DNA of 48,555 nucleotides from Clostridiales bacterium (GCA_017427465.1 JAFRST010000051.1:1-48555), one strand, 5' to 3'; positions 36,262 through 44,991 are shown, counted from the stretch's first letter. Numbers and translations are program-made. The notes: generated from the sequence alone by a model not told the origin.

Positions 36262-36687
36262 TCACTGTTTGTCTTCTTTATTCTCTCCGGAAGCTTCCTC
36301 GAGTCTGTTAAGTGCTGTTCTGTATCCGCCTTCGGGATTGACCAGACATTTCTTGACTCTCGAAATCGTCGTGGAGCTGACCTTGGTCGATGATCTGGCC
36401 TTGCCACGAGCTCTGCCGGTTGTTTTCTTCTCAGTTTTTACTGTATCGCTCTCAGGCGCTTCCTTGGGTGAAAGTTCCTTGATTATCTCCTCGTAACTCT
36501 TGCCCTGCTCGATCCTTCTGACGATCTGCCAACGATGAAGCAAAGAATGCAGCTCATTTATCGAACAGAGATCCACAAAGAATTTATGCATCTCGGAGCT
36601 GTCTTCCATGGTCAGCATGGCGTTATATAGATCGGTTAATTCCTCCAACTCGCTTTCTGTAAAATGAATGTCCTTAATATCGTCCAT
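36262..36687 (-). CDS. TrpR-like YerC/YecD family DNA-binding protein with a split helix-turn-helix
   Basis: A 141-residue protein that matches the TrpR-like YerC/YecD family at both ends: LTDLYNAMLTMEDSSEMHKFFVDLCSINELHSLLHRW at 17-53, then IEQGKSYEEIIKEL at 59-72 and SSTTISRVKKCLVNPEGGY at 104-122. Between the first helix of the motif and its recognition helix lie about 30 extra residues rich in Lys, Arg, Glu and Thr with a GRARGKAR patch, where relatives have a tight turn. Family members are presumed repressors; targets are unknown. Starts with ATG and precedes secA by 15 bases. Confidence 0.82.
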   Translation of the reverse strand: MDDIKDIHFTESELEELTDLYNAMLTMEDSSEMHKFFVDLCSINELHSLLHRWQIVRRIEQGKSYEEIIKELSPKEAPESDTVKTEKKTTGRARGKARSSTKVSSTTISRVKKCLVNPEGGYRTALNRLEEASGENKEDKQ

Positions 36688-36720
36688 ATTGTCACCTTAT
36701 GCGCAAACAGATAATCGATA

Positions 36721-36954
36721 TCACCATACCATCTTAGTCAGATACTCCCATATAGGAGTAGCATAGCCCATATAAACCGCAACAAAGGCTACGGTAATCA
36801 ATAGAATAACCAGGATACCCAGAAGCAATCTGGAGAAGATAAGATTTGTCTTAGCCTTCCTTAAGGAGTCTCCAATGGAAAGCGAAGCGCTCTTATCGGT
36901 ATTGATCTTAGAGTTTGCAAGACTAGGGCGCCTTACGCTATTATCGTGTTTCAA
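36721..36954 (-). CDS. Small single-pass membrane protein of unknown function
   Basis: 77 residues. A polar, Ser/Lys-rich N-terminal half is followed by one long hydrophobic segment at about 38-63 and a short aromatic tail (IWEYLTKMVW). TTG start with GGAGG nine bases upstream and a good promoter before that support expression. It is the first gene of the unit that continues to the TrpR-like regulator and secA. It resembles no family I can name; the size and topology recall SecE, but SecE motifs are absent. Confidence 0.6.
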   Translation of the reverse strand: MKHDNSVRRPSLANSKINTDKSASLSIGDSLRKAKTNLIFSRLLLGILVILLITVAFVAVYMGYATPIWEYLTKMVW

Positions 36955-36982
36955 CTCAATTTACCTCCAAACATACCCATAC

Positions 36983-37011
36983 ATAATAACGCATTTATTA
37001 TTTTAATACAA
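36983..37011 (-). promoter_or_regulatory. Promoter of the small membrane protein-secA operon
   Basis: Minus-strand TTGTAT (37011-37006), 17-base spacer, TATTAT (36988-36983), about 29 bases before the TTG start. Confidence 0.6.
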
Positions 37012-37032
37012 TAAAAAGGCGCCAATCGTAAT

Positions 37033-38061
37033 TTAGTCCTTATCCGGACTTGAGTATTTATTTGAGGTCTCACATTCTTTTATATCAAGTATAACACCTT
37101 TGATGAAGGCATAACCCTTCAGTTCTTCTATGGCAGATTTGCCTATCTCACCGGAATTTTCAGGAATTATTACTGTAAGATACCTTGAATCTATGTAATC
37201 GACAGAGTAAACCTTGCCGTCAATATTGGCTGACTGGGGTTCAAACTTACTAAGCGAGATAATGTCATTCTTTATCTCTTTCTCGATATTTGAGACATTC
37301 TGATAGTATGGTGAAGTCAGATCTATGCTCCTGTAAGCCTTGATATCACCGTCTTCTACTGCATCAATGACAGGAAAAGTCTTTGGCAGATTGGCTCCGA
37401 ACATATCCCTGAAGGCTTCTCCCCTGTCAAAATTGCTCATGGACCAGATACTGTCGTTATTCTCAGTCTTCTCCTCTGTTTTATCAGAATCTGCGCCGTT
37501 AAGCATAAGGACAGGATCCCCGTATAACGGAATAACCGAATAGATGCTTCTGGTCTTAACCCCGGCCAGTGTTACGACCGTATACTCAGTTGTTACTTCG
37601 ATCACATGGTGAGTCTCGCTGATCTCAAAGTAGACCCTAATATCATCTGGCACGAAGAAATCCGAACCGCCGTTTCGCTCGATATATGCATTTCTTATCT
37701 GCTTTTCCATTGTCTTTGCAAAGAGCCCCTGTAAGATCAGCTCCTTTAAGTTATTACCAGTAGCGTTATCCGCTCCGATAACCGCTGAAGTGACCTTAGA
37801 CACGATTTCGGCGCCTTTTGCAGCACCTATTCCCATATCCGGAAAAGCATTAAGAATTGTCGATAAAGCATCCGTAGCGGGCACCGACAAAGGATACAAA
37901 ACCGCCATTTTCTCACATGTCTGCTCACAAGAACGCCTCATGAGGATATCCGTTCTGTAGTACTGGATACTGCTTATGACTGAAGCAAGGAATATCAGTG
38001 TTATCGTAAAAGCGATAACCGCTTCTATAGTCACCTGTCCGCGCTTGTTATGTTTTCGCAT
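37033..38061 (-). CDS. TadE-like membrane protein (pseudopilin-type)
   Basis: 342 residues. It starts MRKHNKRGQVTIEAVIAFTIT, a TadE-type N-terminus: basic residues, a Glu at the start of a hydrophobic segment (to about 33), then a large exported domain without motif I can name. I begin at ATG 38061, ten bases after the stop of the DUF5702 gene with GAGGTG upstream; a longer frame to 38181 would run into that gene. Last gene of a three-gene set. TadE proteins are minor pilus components of type IVc systems, but no pilin or ATPase is nearby. Confidence 0.8.
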   Translation of the reverse strand: MRKHNKRGQVTIEAVIAFTITLIFLASVISSIQYYRTDILMRRSCEQTCEKMAVLYPLSVPATDALSTILNAFPDMGIGAAKGAEIVSKVTSAVIGADNATGNNLKELILQGLFAKTMEKQIRNAYIERNGGSDFFVPDDIRVYFEISETHHVIEVTTEYTVVTLAGVKTRSIYSVIPLYGDPVLMLNGADSDKTEEKTENNDSIWSMSNFDRGEAFRDMFGANLPKTFPVIDAVEDGDIKAYRSIDLTSPYYQNVSNIEKEIKNDIISLSKFEPQSANIDGKVYSVDYIDSRYLTVIIPENSGEIGKSAIEELKGYAFIKGVILDIKECETSNKYSSPDKD

Positions 38062-38071
38062 AGTAATCACC

Positions 38072-39433
38072 TCAAGATTCATAAAGCTGATAGGATTTCT
38101 CAACGTAATAAGTCTCTCCTCTGAAATCAGCTTCCAGCCTGACGCCCTTATAAAGCGTTCCGTAGTCCCTTTTAAGGACATGAAGGCTTCTTTTCAAAAG
38201 ATCTTCTTCGGGAGTAAAAAGACAGAAAAGCAACATGAAATCCCTGTAACTGAACTTGATCAGGTCCATATCTTCGTATTTGAAGAAGACGATCCTCTCC
38301 CCTTTATACAGATCCAGATAGTCTTTTATCGACTGTATCAGCGCAACATAATAAGTGATACCGACAGCAATTATCCTGTAATCGATATTGACAGCGCCCT
38401 CGCTTACGGCTGATATGATTATCGAGATGACTTCGGAGATCGCATTTATGGTGTTCCTGTACGTCTCATCAGCAAAATCCGTAAGCATATTGCCGGCTGT
38501 CAGGATATAGATGAGCTTCATGTGGAGCCCGTACAACGTGAAATAATCGTTATCGCCGGCGATTATGTATTCCAAGTCAGCTTTCGTGGTTCCATGGATA
38601 GCATCGAAAGATGTGCCGTTAAGTGAAGTATCGCCTTTCGGCGGCATAATGCAGTCAAAATTGTAGGCACAATAGTGCGATGTGAAGAATTTGGTAGTTG
38701 TGCAGAAAGAAGCGTCGGAAAGCGTGTTTCCGAACGATTCCATGCCGGACAGAATATCCAGGAACTGCTCCCAGTTAGCCACATCGACATCTAACCCTAT
38801 ACCTGACTCCCTGATAGAATCTGCGTAATCCTGCCTCAATGAATCTATATTCGCAGCTTCTTCCAGCAATTCATCAAGATTTAGCGCATCACCGGCCTTG
38901 CTTATCCATTGCTCTGCAGTATCACTTCCCTTGATAATTTGGGCTACATAGTCAGCCGCCGGACTTTCCATGTACTTGCCGATCTTGTTTAAGATGCCGC
39001 TGGTGTCTAATTGCAGGAACATGTCAGAGAAACTGTCTACCAGAGTCTTACCTACAATACCCGTACTGCGGTATAGATAATACGAAGCGATCGCCTTTCT
39101 CAGATCGTCTGTCGTTATCTTGTACTTGCCGGAAACATAAAGTGTTGATCTTGCATTAAGACCATTGATCTCAAGAGCTTTATTGAAGCATTCGTCATCG
39201 ATACCATCAATTGAGAATGCATATATCCCGTAAACATCAAACAGTTGCCTGTTATAGTCGCAAAGGATAGTATCTATCTCGGTCTTAAGCGCAGTATTCA
39301 CGCTCAGCGCATAATCAAGATTCCACACAAACGCCAGGAACGTACACTCAACAAGGATCAGTGCTGACAAGACAATTGCAAGAAAGACAGATGAAGCCCC
39401 GCGCCTGTTTCTTCTTCTCTTGTTAATCCTCAT
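38072..39433 (-). CDS. DUF5702 family membrane protein
   Basis: 453 residues with a very basic start (KRRRNRRG), one hydrophobic segment at about 15-37 (SSVFLAIVLSALILVECTFLAFVW) and a long extracytoplasmic part with Tyr-rich patches such as YYLYRS. I recognise the DUF5702 pattern, a group found next to TadE-like genes in Clostridia. Function unknown, presumed part of a Tad-like surface apparatus. It overlaps the preceding small gene by 11 bases. Confidence 0.8.
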   Translation of the reverse strand: MRINKRRRNRRGASSVFLAIVLSALILVECTFLAFVWNLDYALSVNTALKTEIDTILCDYNRQLFDVYGIYAFSIDGIDDECFNKALEINGLNARSTLYVSGKYKITTDDLRKAIASYYLYRSTGIVGKTLVDSFSDMFLQLDTSGILNKIGKYMESPAADYVAQIIKGSDTAEQWISKAGDALNLDELLEEAANIDSLRQDYADSIRESGIGLDVDVANWEQFLDILSGMESFGNTLSDASFCTTTKFFTSHYCAYNFDCIMPPKGDTSLNGTSFDAIHGTTKADLEYIIAGDNDYFTLYGLHMKLIYILTAGNMLTDFADETYRNTINAISEVISIIISAVSEGAVNIDYRIIAVGITYYVALIQSIKDYLDLYKGERIVFFKYEDMDLIKFSYRDFMLLFCLFTPEEDLLKRSLHVLKRDYGTLYKGVRLEADFRGETYYVEKSYQLYES

Positions 39434-39725
39434 CGTCCGTTGCCTCCTTGGTAAGATCGTACATTGACCCGTAGATCAGCTTAAAGTTGTCTGAAAGACT
39501 CGTAAGAAATGTGCAGAACCTCTCCGGAGACGTGTCATAACAGGTAACGTCATGAACAAAGTGCTTGCTAATAACTTCATCGTTGCGCTCCATGTAATAA
39601 AGCTCGTTTCCGCCGTCTTTCGTGCATTCAAAACTCTCAAGAGCTAACGATTCAGGACCCGTGATCATGAATACAAGCAGCAGGATAATCAAAGAAAATG
39701 CTATAGCTGATTCCAAAGTAGACAT
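39423..39725 (-). CDS. Small TadE-like protein
   Basis: 100 residues: MSTLESAIAFSLIILLLVFMI forms a short polar start with Glu5 followed by a membrane segment, the same layout as TadE; the rest is polar and acidic and contains three Cys. The ATG at 39725 has GGAGG six bases upstream; an upstream in-frame ATG would lie before this site. It is the first gene of the Tad-like operon and follows the Spo0A-box-like cluster. Confidence 0.78.
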   Translation of the reverse strand: MSTLESAIAFSLIILLLVFMITGPESLALESFECTKDGGNELYYMERNDEVISKHFVHDVTCYDTSPERFCTFLTSLSDNFKLIYGSMYDLTKEATDDED

Positions 39726-39773
39726 AGAAGGCCTCCTTTTTTCTGAAGAATACAGCGCCAAAGCCTTTGATAT

Positions 39774-39802
39774 TCCATACAAAGTTCGACAAAATACGAC
39801 AA
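39774..39802 (-). promoter_or_regulatory. Promoter of the TadE/DUF5702 operon, overlapping Spo0A-like boxes
   Basis: Minus-strand TTGTCG (39802-39797), 17-base spacer, TATGGA (39779-39774), about 48 bases before the ATG. The -35 box is part of the middle 0A-like box, the arrangement known for Spo0A-activated sigma-A promoters. Confidence 0.5.
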
Positions 39803-39810
39803 AAACGACA
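39785..39810 (-). promoter_or_regulatory. Three tandem Spo0A-box-like sites
   Basis: Minus strand: TGTCGTT (39810-39804), TGTCGTA (39801-39795) and TGTCGAA (39791-39785), starting 9 and 10 bases apart on the same face of the helix. The last is a perfect 0A box (TGTCGAA); the other two differ at the last two bases. Confidence 0.5.
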
Positions 39811-39813
39811 AGT

Positions 39814-39836
39814 AAAAACGCCCGGCATCCCAGGCG
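39814..39836 (-). terminator. Terminator downstream of the MBL-fold gene
   Basis: Minus-strand stem CGCCTGG / CCGGGCG with loop GATG and one G-T pair, then five T. It separates the mgsA-like/MBL unit from the Tad-like operon. Confidence 0.85.
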
Positions 39837-39941
39837 CTTAAAAAGCTTGAAAGTATTTAATTCATTGGGTTTCGCAGGCCTTAATAAGCAGAGAAAATCT
39901 TAATATTCTTATATTTACGAATATACCATCAAAAGATGATC

Positions 39942-40613
39942 TTACATATCAAAGAAAGGATTCATCCTTATCTCATCTTCGATAGTAGAATCCGGTCCGT
40001 GTCCGGGATAAATCTCCAATTCAGGATCGAAAGTCTTGATCCTCATGACGGATTTCAGAATGAGCTTAGAAGTACCGCCGTGCATGTCAGTTCGTCCCAC
40101 AGAACCTCTGAAAACAGTATCTCCGGTAAAAAGTTTCTCCTTACCGCCAAGACGCACTAGAAAACAAACACTGCCCATCGTGTGTCCGGGAGTCTCAAAG
40201 ACCTTTATCTCGATCTCATCATCTTTATAGAAGACTTGGTCATCTTTGCCTGCAATGTCGGTATACTCGAAATTATAGACAGCCTCTTTGCCTTCCATGT
40301 AAGAGCAGTTCCAGTAGGCGCTCTCCAAGAGTTCCTGATCTTTACTGCTGAAGAAGATCTCAGCTTTAGGATAAGCCTTGTGCCACTCCTCGATATATTT
40401 GATGTGATCGTGATGTCCGTGCGTCAGCAAAAACGCCTTAACATCAGCCTTTCCTCTGGAAATCCCGTAGAAATCGGGAATCTCACTTAAAAAATCTTCC
40501 GTCGCCTCAAGAGACACAGAAGGGTCAATAATAAAAATACCGGACTGGCCGGTAATGATATACATGTTGGATTGGAGAGGCCCTATCGGGACTACTATCA
40601 GACCGCGTTCCAT
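39942..40613 (-). CDS. Metallo-beta-lactamase-fold hydrolase (glyoxalase II-like)
   Basis: 223 residues with the metal motif THGHHDHIKY (about 74-83), a further His in ETPGHTMGSVCF, Asp in LFTGDTVF and the final His of YPGHGPDST, so a two-metal site is likely. The form matches the small YcbL/GloB-like group that hydrolyses thioesters such as S-lactoyl conjugates. It begins 16 bases inside the end of the methylglyoxal-synthase-like gene; this pairing suggests methylglyoxal metabolism, but the true substrate is not shown. Confidence 0.85.
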   Translation of the reverse strand: MERGLIVVPIGPLQSNMYIITGQSGIFIIDPSVSLEATEDFLSEIPDFYGISRGKADVKAFLLTHGHHDHIKYIEEWHKAYPKAEIFFSSKDQELLESAYWNCSYMEGKEAVYNFEYTDIAGKDDQVFYKDDEIEIKVFETPGHTMGSVCFLVRLGGKEKLFTGDTVFRGSVGRTDMHGGTSKLILKSVMRIKTFDPELEIYPGHGPDSTIEDEIRMNPFFDM

Positions 40614-40990
40614 TCGCGATAATCGAGCGCGCCGCTGTCAATAGCGGTAACAAGGATCTCAGCAGAAGCGATATTAGTAGCATAAGGGATCGTGTTCTGG
40701 TCGCAAACGTCAAGAAGTTCAAAAGGATTGGACTCGCCCTTCTGATGACCGTCCCTCAAATAAATAACGCAGTCAATGCCGTTATATTCTGCTCTGGAAG
40801 CAAGCTGTTCGAATCCGCTCGAATAATCTACAGAAAGTCCGGAAACGTCCAGATCTGCTGCAGATTTAAGAAGTTTTGCGGTGTTATAAACGGAGATGAG
40901 CTGATGCTTCTCAAGCAAAGGCTTGTAGGCAATGCAGAAGTTAACCAGCAATTCGGTCTTCCTGTTGTCAGCCATCAAAACTATTTTCAT
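40598..40990 (-). CDS. mgsA: Methylglyoxal synthase-like protein, divergent
   Basis: 130 residues in the MGS-like fold: VLMADNRKTELL at the start, IDCVIYLRD in the middle and NTIPYATNIASAEILV near the end align with methylglyoxal synthase. Yet the catalytic loop GGDQQ of the enzyme reads GFEQL (59-63), the phosphate-binding GTTG is absent (VYNTAK) and the PHDPD region is not kept. Ordinary enzyme activity is therefore doubtful; it may have lost or changed its reaction. ATG start, own promoter at 41021-41049. Translationally coupled to the MBL-fold gene. Confidence 0.75.
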   Translation of the reverse strand: MKIVLMADNRKTELLVNFCIAYKPLLEKHQLISVYNTAKLLKSAADLDVSGLSVDYSSGFEQLASRAEYNGIDCVIYLRDGHQKGESNPFELLDVCDQNTIPYATNIASAEILVTAIDSGALDYREWNAV

Positions 40991-41020
40991 CCGAAATCTC
41001 CCATTAAAGCGAATATATGA

Positions 41021-41049
41021 ATTTTACAGTAAAATCATCAATCGGGCAA
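41021..41049 (-). promoter_or_regulatory. Promoter of the MGS-like/MBL unit
   Basis: Minus-strand TTGCCC (41049-41044), 17-base spacer, TAAAAT (41026-41021), 31 bases before the ATG. Confidence 0.62.
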
Positions 41050-41127
41050 CGTATGAATATTACAAAACTGAATTCCAAAAATCGCTTTTTGCACAAGTCC
41101 CAAAGAACGGCTTAAAAGCCCTGTAAA

Positions 41128-43443
41128 TTAGCCTCTGCCTGAATTAGACGGCAGATAGTCGCCTAATATGGGGTTCCTTGTGTAAAGAGTTACAGAAGAA
41201 TCGACCTGGGCATTGAAATATGCTGCCATTATCTTTTTCGCGATGACGACAGATGAAGAACCCCACTTACCCTTCTCAACCACGAGAGCTAAAGCAACTT
41301 CCGGGTTGTCCTTAGGAGCATAACAGATGAACAATCCGTTGGAATACTCTTTACGTGAATCCTCGAATCCTGTCTCAGCAGTACCGGTCTTACACACCAT
41401 CTCAACAGGATAGTTGTTAAACTGTCCGTGAGCACTTGAATTCCAGTGATATGTACCGGTAGCAACACATCTCATCGCCGTTCTTACGGCATTGATGTTC
41501 TCTTCTGCGATTCCGATGTCCACTGACTCTGTCTGGCCTTCATATAAAATCGCTCCGTTGCCGGCTACTACCCTGTCAATTACATAAGGGGTACAGAGTT
41601 TATTGGTAGCGATTCCGCACGTATATCTGCAGAGCTGAAGGATCGTAAAGCAGTTATCGAACTGTCCGATGGAAGCCTGGGCGGTATTTGACGGAAACCA
41701 TGTCTTATCGTAGACAGACTGTCTCGTAAGTCTCTTATACTCACGGCTTGACATAACGCCCGGTATCTCGCCGGGGAGATCGATTCCTGATTTAACGCCC
41801 AAACCGAATCTGTTTGCCATAGCAGAGATATTATCAATACCGGTCCTGGTACCGAGGATCATGAAATAGATGTTGCACGACTGTGCCATGGCGTCATTTA
41901 AAGTCAGAGGTCCGTGACCATAGTCAGGATACTCAAGGCATTTAAAGATCCATCCGTCGATGTCATAAGGGCTGACGCAGGTGATCGTATTATTCGTAGG
42001 CGTGATATATCCGTTCTCCAGACCTGCCAAAGCCGTACAAGGCTTAAATGTCGAGCCCGGAGCATACATTGACATGATTGCGCGGTTCCACAGGGGAAGG
42101 TCGCTCGCCGTTATCTCCTGGTACTCATCTACACCGAGGTAATATTTTACCTGCTCCTGGGCCTGTTCATCACCGTAGTTCGCAAGGATAAAGTCATTAG
42201 GGTCATAGTTAGGATACGATCCCATCGCTATAACTGCACCGGTATTAACGTTCATCATAACGAACGCTCCGGCAGACGCCGTCTTATATCCTGATACGTC
42301 TGATTCTTTCTCCTGCAGGATGTACTCTTTGAGAGCCTGGATGCCTACTTCCTGGACTCTTGAATCGATCGTCAAGTAAACCGTAGCGCCTTCCTGGGGC
42401 GCCACACCGTAGCTCTGGGGCACGAAAAGGCTGTCCTCACCGTTCTTCGTCCAAATATTGTAAGGCGTGATACCACTGCTTCCGTGAAGGTATCTTTCCA
42501 TCTGTGACTCAACACCGGATTTACCGACCATGTCATCACTCGTATAACCGAACGGCGCAAGATCCTGATATGTAACGCTCGAGATCTTTCCTACATATCC
42601 CAGGACATGGCATGCGTAAAGTGCTTCCGTGGTGTAATTCCTTGCATATTCCTTACATGCGACAATGCCCATGTAGTGATAATTCTGCTCTTCGAAGATC
42701 CTTATGAGTTCATCGGGGACATTGCTTGCGATCTTTACAGGAGTACCTTTAACAAATGCCCAGTTGTCTGAGAATATCTGATACCTGATTCTAATGATCC
42801 TGTACGCCTCTTCAATCGTATAGTTATTGTCGATATTGAATTTTCTACGCAGATAAAGGAAGAATACGTTCGGATCGGTCTTAACATATTCATCGGAGAA
42901 CGTAACGATAACTCCCTGTGAATAGTCCTTAAGATCAAACAGGTTGGAATCTGTCTGCCAAAGCCTTATCTTCTCCTCGTCTTTTACAAACCTTGCCGCA
43001 GGATCAAGAACATAATACTGATCGAGATCTGATACGACCATGCAATGATATTGATCGAAAAGATAACTGAGCTCAAGGCACAGCGAATTAAGCTCTTTAT
43101 CATCCAGATAGGCATTTGCCAGCATTACGCTGTTATATTCGGTAGTGGAAGCGAGAAGCACTCCCCTGCTGTCATAAATATCGCCTCTCGGAGCCTGGGA
43201 AACATACTGTCTTACAACACCCGAGGAGCTCTCAGACAACGTGTTCTGATAGCCTGAGAACTGGAGTTTGGTAGTCATTACAAGGATGATTACACCAAAA
43301 GCAACAAAGCCCACTCCGAGAACAAGATATCTGTTGGTCAGAAATGAGAATAAGCGCTTAACAAGTGACCCGGCGTCATTCTTCGAACCCTTCTCGGCAT
43401 TATTATCAAACGCACCGTAATCGTCGATCAGATTCCCAGCCAT
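41128..43443 (-). CDS. mrdA: Penicillin-binding protein 2-type transpeptidase (elongasome)
   Basis: Cross-links peptidoglycan during side-wall growth. The 771-residue protein has a cytoplasmic N-terminus, a membrane segment at about 38-57, a dimerisation domain with RGDIYDSRGVLLA near 86, and the transpeptidase domain with active-site Ser464 in STFK, SCN at 522-524 and KTG in VCKTGTAE. Its start lies 16 bases inside the end of mreD, the usual mreC-mreD-mrdA order. I see only a weak hairpin behind it. Confidence 0.96.
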   Translation of the reverse strand: MAGNLIDDYGAFDNNAEKGSKNDAGSLVKRLFSFLTNRYLVLGVGFVAFGVIILVMTTKLQFSGYQNTLSESSSGVVRQYVSQAPRGDIYDSRGVLLASTTEYNSVMLANAYLDDKELNSLCLELSYLFDQYHCMVVSDLDQYYVLDPAARFVKDEEKIRLWQTDSNLFDLKDYSQGVIVTFSDEYVKTDPNVFFLYLRRKFNIDNNYTIEEAYRIIRIRYQIFSDNWAFVKGTPVKIASNVPDELIRIFEEQNYHYMGIVACKEYARNYTTEALYACHVLGYVGKISSVTYQDLAPFGYTSDDMVGKSGVESQMERYLHGSSGITPYNIWTKNGEDSLFVPQSYGVAPQEGATVYLTIDSRVQEVGIQALKEYILQEKESDVSGYKTASAGAFVMMNVNTGAVIAMGSYPNYDPNDFILANYGDEQAQEQVKYYLGVDEYQEITASDLPLWNRAIMSMYAPGSTFKPCTALAGLENGYITPTNNTITCVSPYDIDGWIFKCLEYPDYGHGPLTLNDAMAQSCNIYFMILGTRTGIDNISAMANRFGLGVKSGIDLPGEIPGVMSSREYKRLTRQSVYDKTWFPSNTAQASIGQFDNCFTILQLCRYTCGIATNKLCTPYVIDRVVAGNGAILYEGQTESVDIGIAEENINAVRTAMRCVATGTYHWNSSAHGQFNNYPVEMVCKTGTAETGFEDSRKEYSNGLFICYAPKDNPEVALALVVEKGKWGSSSVVIAKKIMAAYFNAQVDSSVTLYTRNPILGDYLPSNSGRG

Positions 43444-44063
43444 GTGCCTTCACCCTTATCTTTGATGATCTCATCCTTCTTGCCGTTGCCCTTAAACGAA
43501 ACAGGTCCTAAGAACCTGATGAGCAAGATCAGAGGTATCGATGCGATTACGTTAAGCAGAAGCTGCGGCAGCAGAGAATAGATCAGAGCAGTTGTAAGAG
43601 AATAACGGCTCGACTCAGCGCCGGCTAATGAACTCCATCCGTAAATGAGTATGTATCCTGCAACTTTATAACAAAACGTTGTGAAAATAACAGCCACTAT
43701 AGAGAACGGAATATTCCTGCGCATTCTGCGCGTAAAGAAAGCAGAACCGATGATTCCGACCGCAAAGAGCGTAAAAACGCCGATAAATGCAGTCACTCTC
43801 ACCTCTCCGTCAAGACCGACAACTGCCGGAGGAGAGAAAACATCTCTTATCATTCCGCAGACAATGCCTACAATCGCACCATCCCAGAAACCGTTGAAGT
43901 AACCTGAAAGGACAACAAAAACAAACATCAGATCTGCCGTCTGTCCCAAAAAGCTGATCCTGTCCGGAAAGGATACCTGAAAAGATGAAAGCAGGATAAT
44001 GTAGATAGCATAAACGACTATCTTTCTGATCCTTGCTCTCGTATCAATTCCAACCAGTCTCAT
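43428..44063 (-). CDS. mreD: Rod shape-determining protein MreD
   Basis: An integral membrane part of the elongasome. The 211-residue protein is almost wholly hydrophobic, with about five or six membrane helices and the conserved-type segment GFWDGAIVGIVCGMIRDVF. MreD proteins are weakly conserved, so the call rests on topology, length and position between mreC and mrdA. Confidence 0.92.
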   Translation of the reverse strand: MRLVGIDTRARIRKIVVYAIYIILLSSFQVSFPDRISFLGQTADLMFVFVVLSGYFNGFWDGAIVGIVCGMIRDVFSPPAVVGLDGEVRVTAFIGVFTLFAVGIIGSAFFTRRMRRNIPFSIVAVIFTTFCYKVAGYILIYGWSSLAGAESSRYSLTTALIYSLLPQLLLNVIASIPLILLIRFLGPVSFKGNGKKDEIIKDKGEGTWLGI

Positions 44064-44086
44064 GAGTTAAGCACCTTTAAGCTTAG

Positions 44087-44965
44087 TTAATTGGTAACTT
44101 GCGTAGTCTCATCCGTTGATTCTTCGACATAAGGGATCATGATGAACACGTCTTCAAGCTTACCGATCTGAGAATAAGGTCTCAGAGTTGCTGTAATCTC
44201 CAAAGGATTTGAATTATCTACAGTCTCGATAACGCCGATCGGGATACCTTCAGGGAAAAGGCCGCCGTCTCCTGAAGTAACAATCTCCATTCCGGGTTCA
44301 AGACGGACATCCGGATCGATATCCGTTACAAGACATAAGCCCTGTCTCTTAAGCTCGGCATCACCTAAGACCATAAATGTAGCGCCGTTTACGGCATTTA
44401 CTTTACCGGCTACCGCAAAACCTTCGTGCAGGAGCGGCAATACTCTTGATTCTGTATCCGAAGTCTCAATAACTCTTCCGACAAGGTTCATCTCTACATC
44501 CAGAACCGGATAAGCGCTTCCTTCAGCAAGCTCGATACCGTCAGCAGTTCCCGCATTAAGCCTGATAGTTGAGAACCACTCATCTGATTCTCTGGAAAGG
44601 ATCGAAGCACCGTAGATCTCATAGTTACTGAACGTATCCTTGATATGGAGGGCATCTTTAAGCTCTTCGTATCTCAGAGCGGCTTCTTCGTTCTGTGTCA
44701 GCTGGTATCTTAAGTCTGCTATCTCCTCTTTTAAGGCTTCATTCTCTTCTCTGATAGCAATACCGTCAGTGATGGCAGCCCAGAAATCGCTCAAAGTATC
44801 ACCTGCATTCTTTACAAAAGACTGGGCAGGCGCACCGACCGACTGGACCGGCTTAAGGATCTTTCTGACCGGGCTGTTCGGAAGCAGGCTCAACACTGCA
44901 CACGCTGCCAATACCAGCAGGACAACAAGTGCTATAAACCATTTGGACTTTAACAGTTTTTTCAA
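44087..44965 (-). CDS. mreC: Rod shape-determining protein MreC
   Basis: Scaffold of the elongasome outside the membrane. The 292-residue protein has a membrane anchor at 10-30, a coiled coil at about 72-108 (EENEALKEEIADLRYQL) and the beta-barrel domain with VGRVIETSDTESRVLPLL and VTSGDGGLFPEGIPIG, which is the typical MreC signature. It is 23 bases upstream of mreD. The mreB gene is not in this window. Confidence 0.95.
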   Translation of the reverse strand: MKKLLKSKWFIALVVLLVLAACAVLSLLPNSPVRKILKPVQSVGAPAQSFVKNAGDTLSDFWAAITDGIAIREENEALKEEIADLRYQLTQNEEAALRYEELKDALHIKDTFSNYEIYGASILSRESDEWFSTIRLNAGTADGIELAEGSAYPVLDVEMNLVGRVIETSDTESRVLPLLHEGFAVAGKVNAVNGATFMVLGDAELKRQGLCLVTDIDPDVRLEPGMEIVTSGDGGLFPEGIPIGVIETVDNSNPLEITATLRPYSQIGKLEDVFIMIPYVEESTDETTQVTN

Positions 44966-44991
44966 GATAATCTCCGGATAAAGCTAAATTA

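Noticed and set aside
41100..41127. Terminator behind mrdA (GGCTTTTAAGCC)
   Set aside because: The stem is very short with almost no loop and no proper T-run, so I did not list it.
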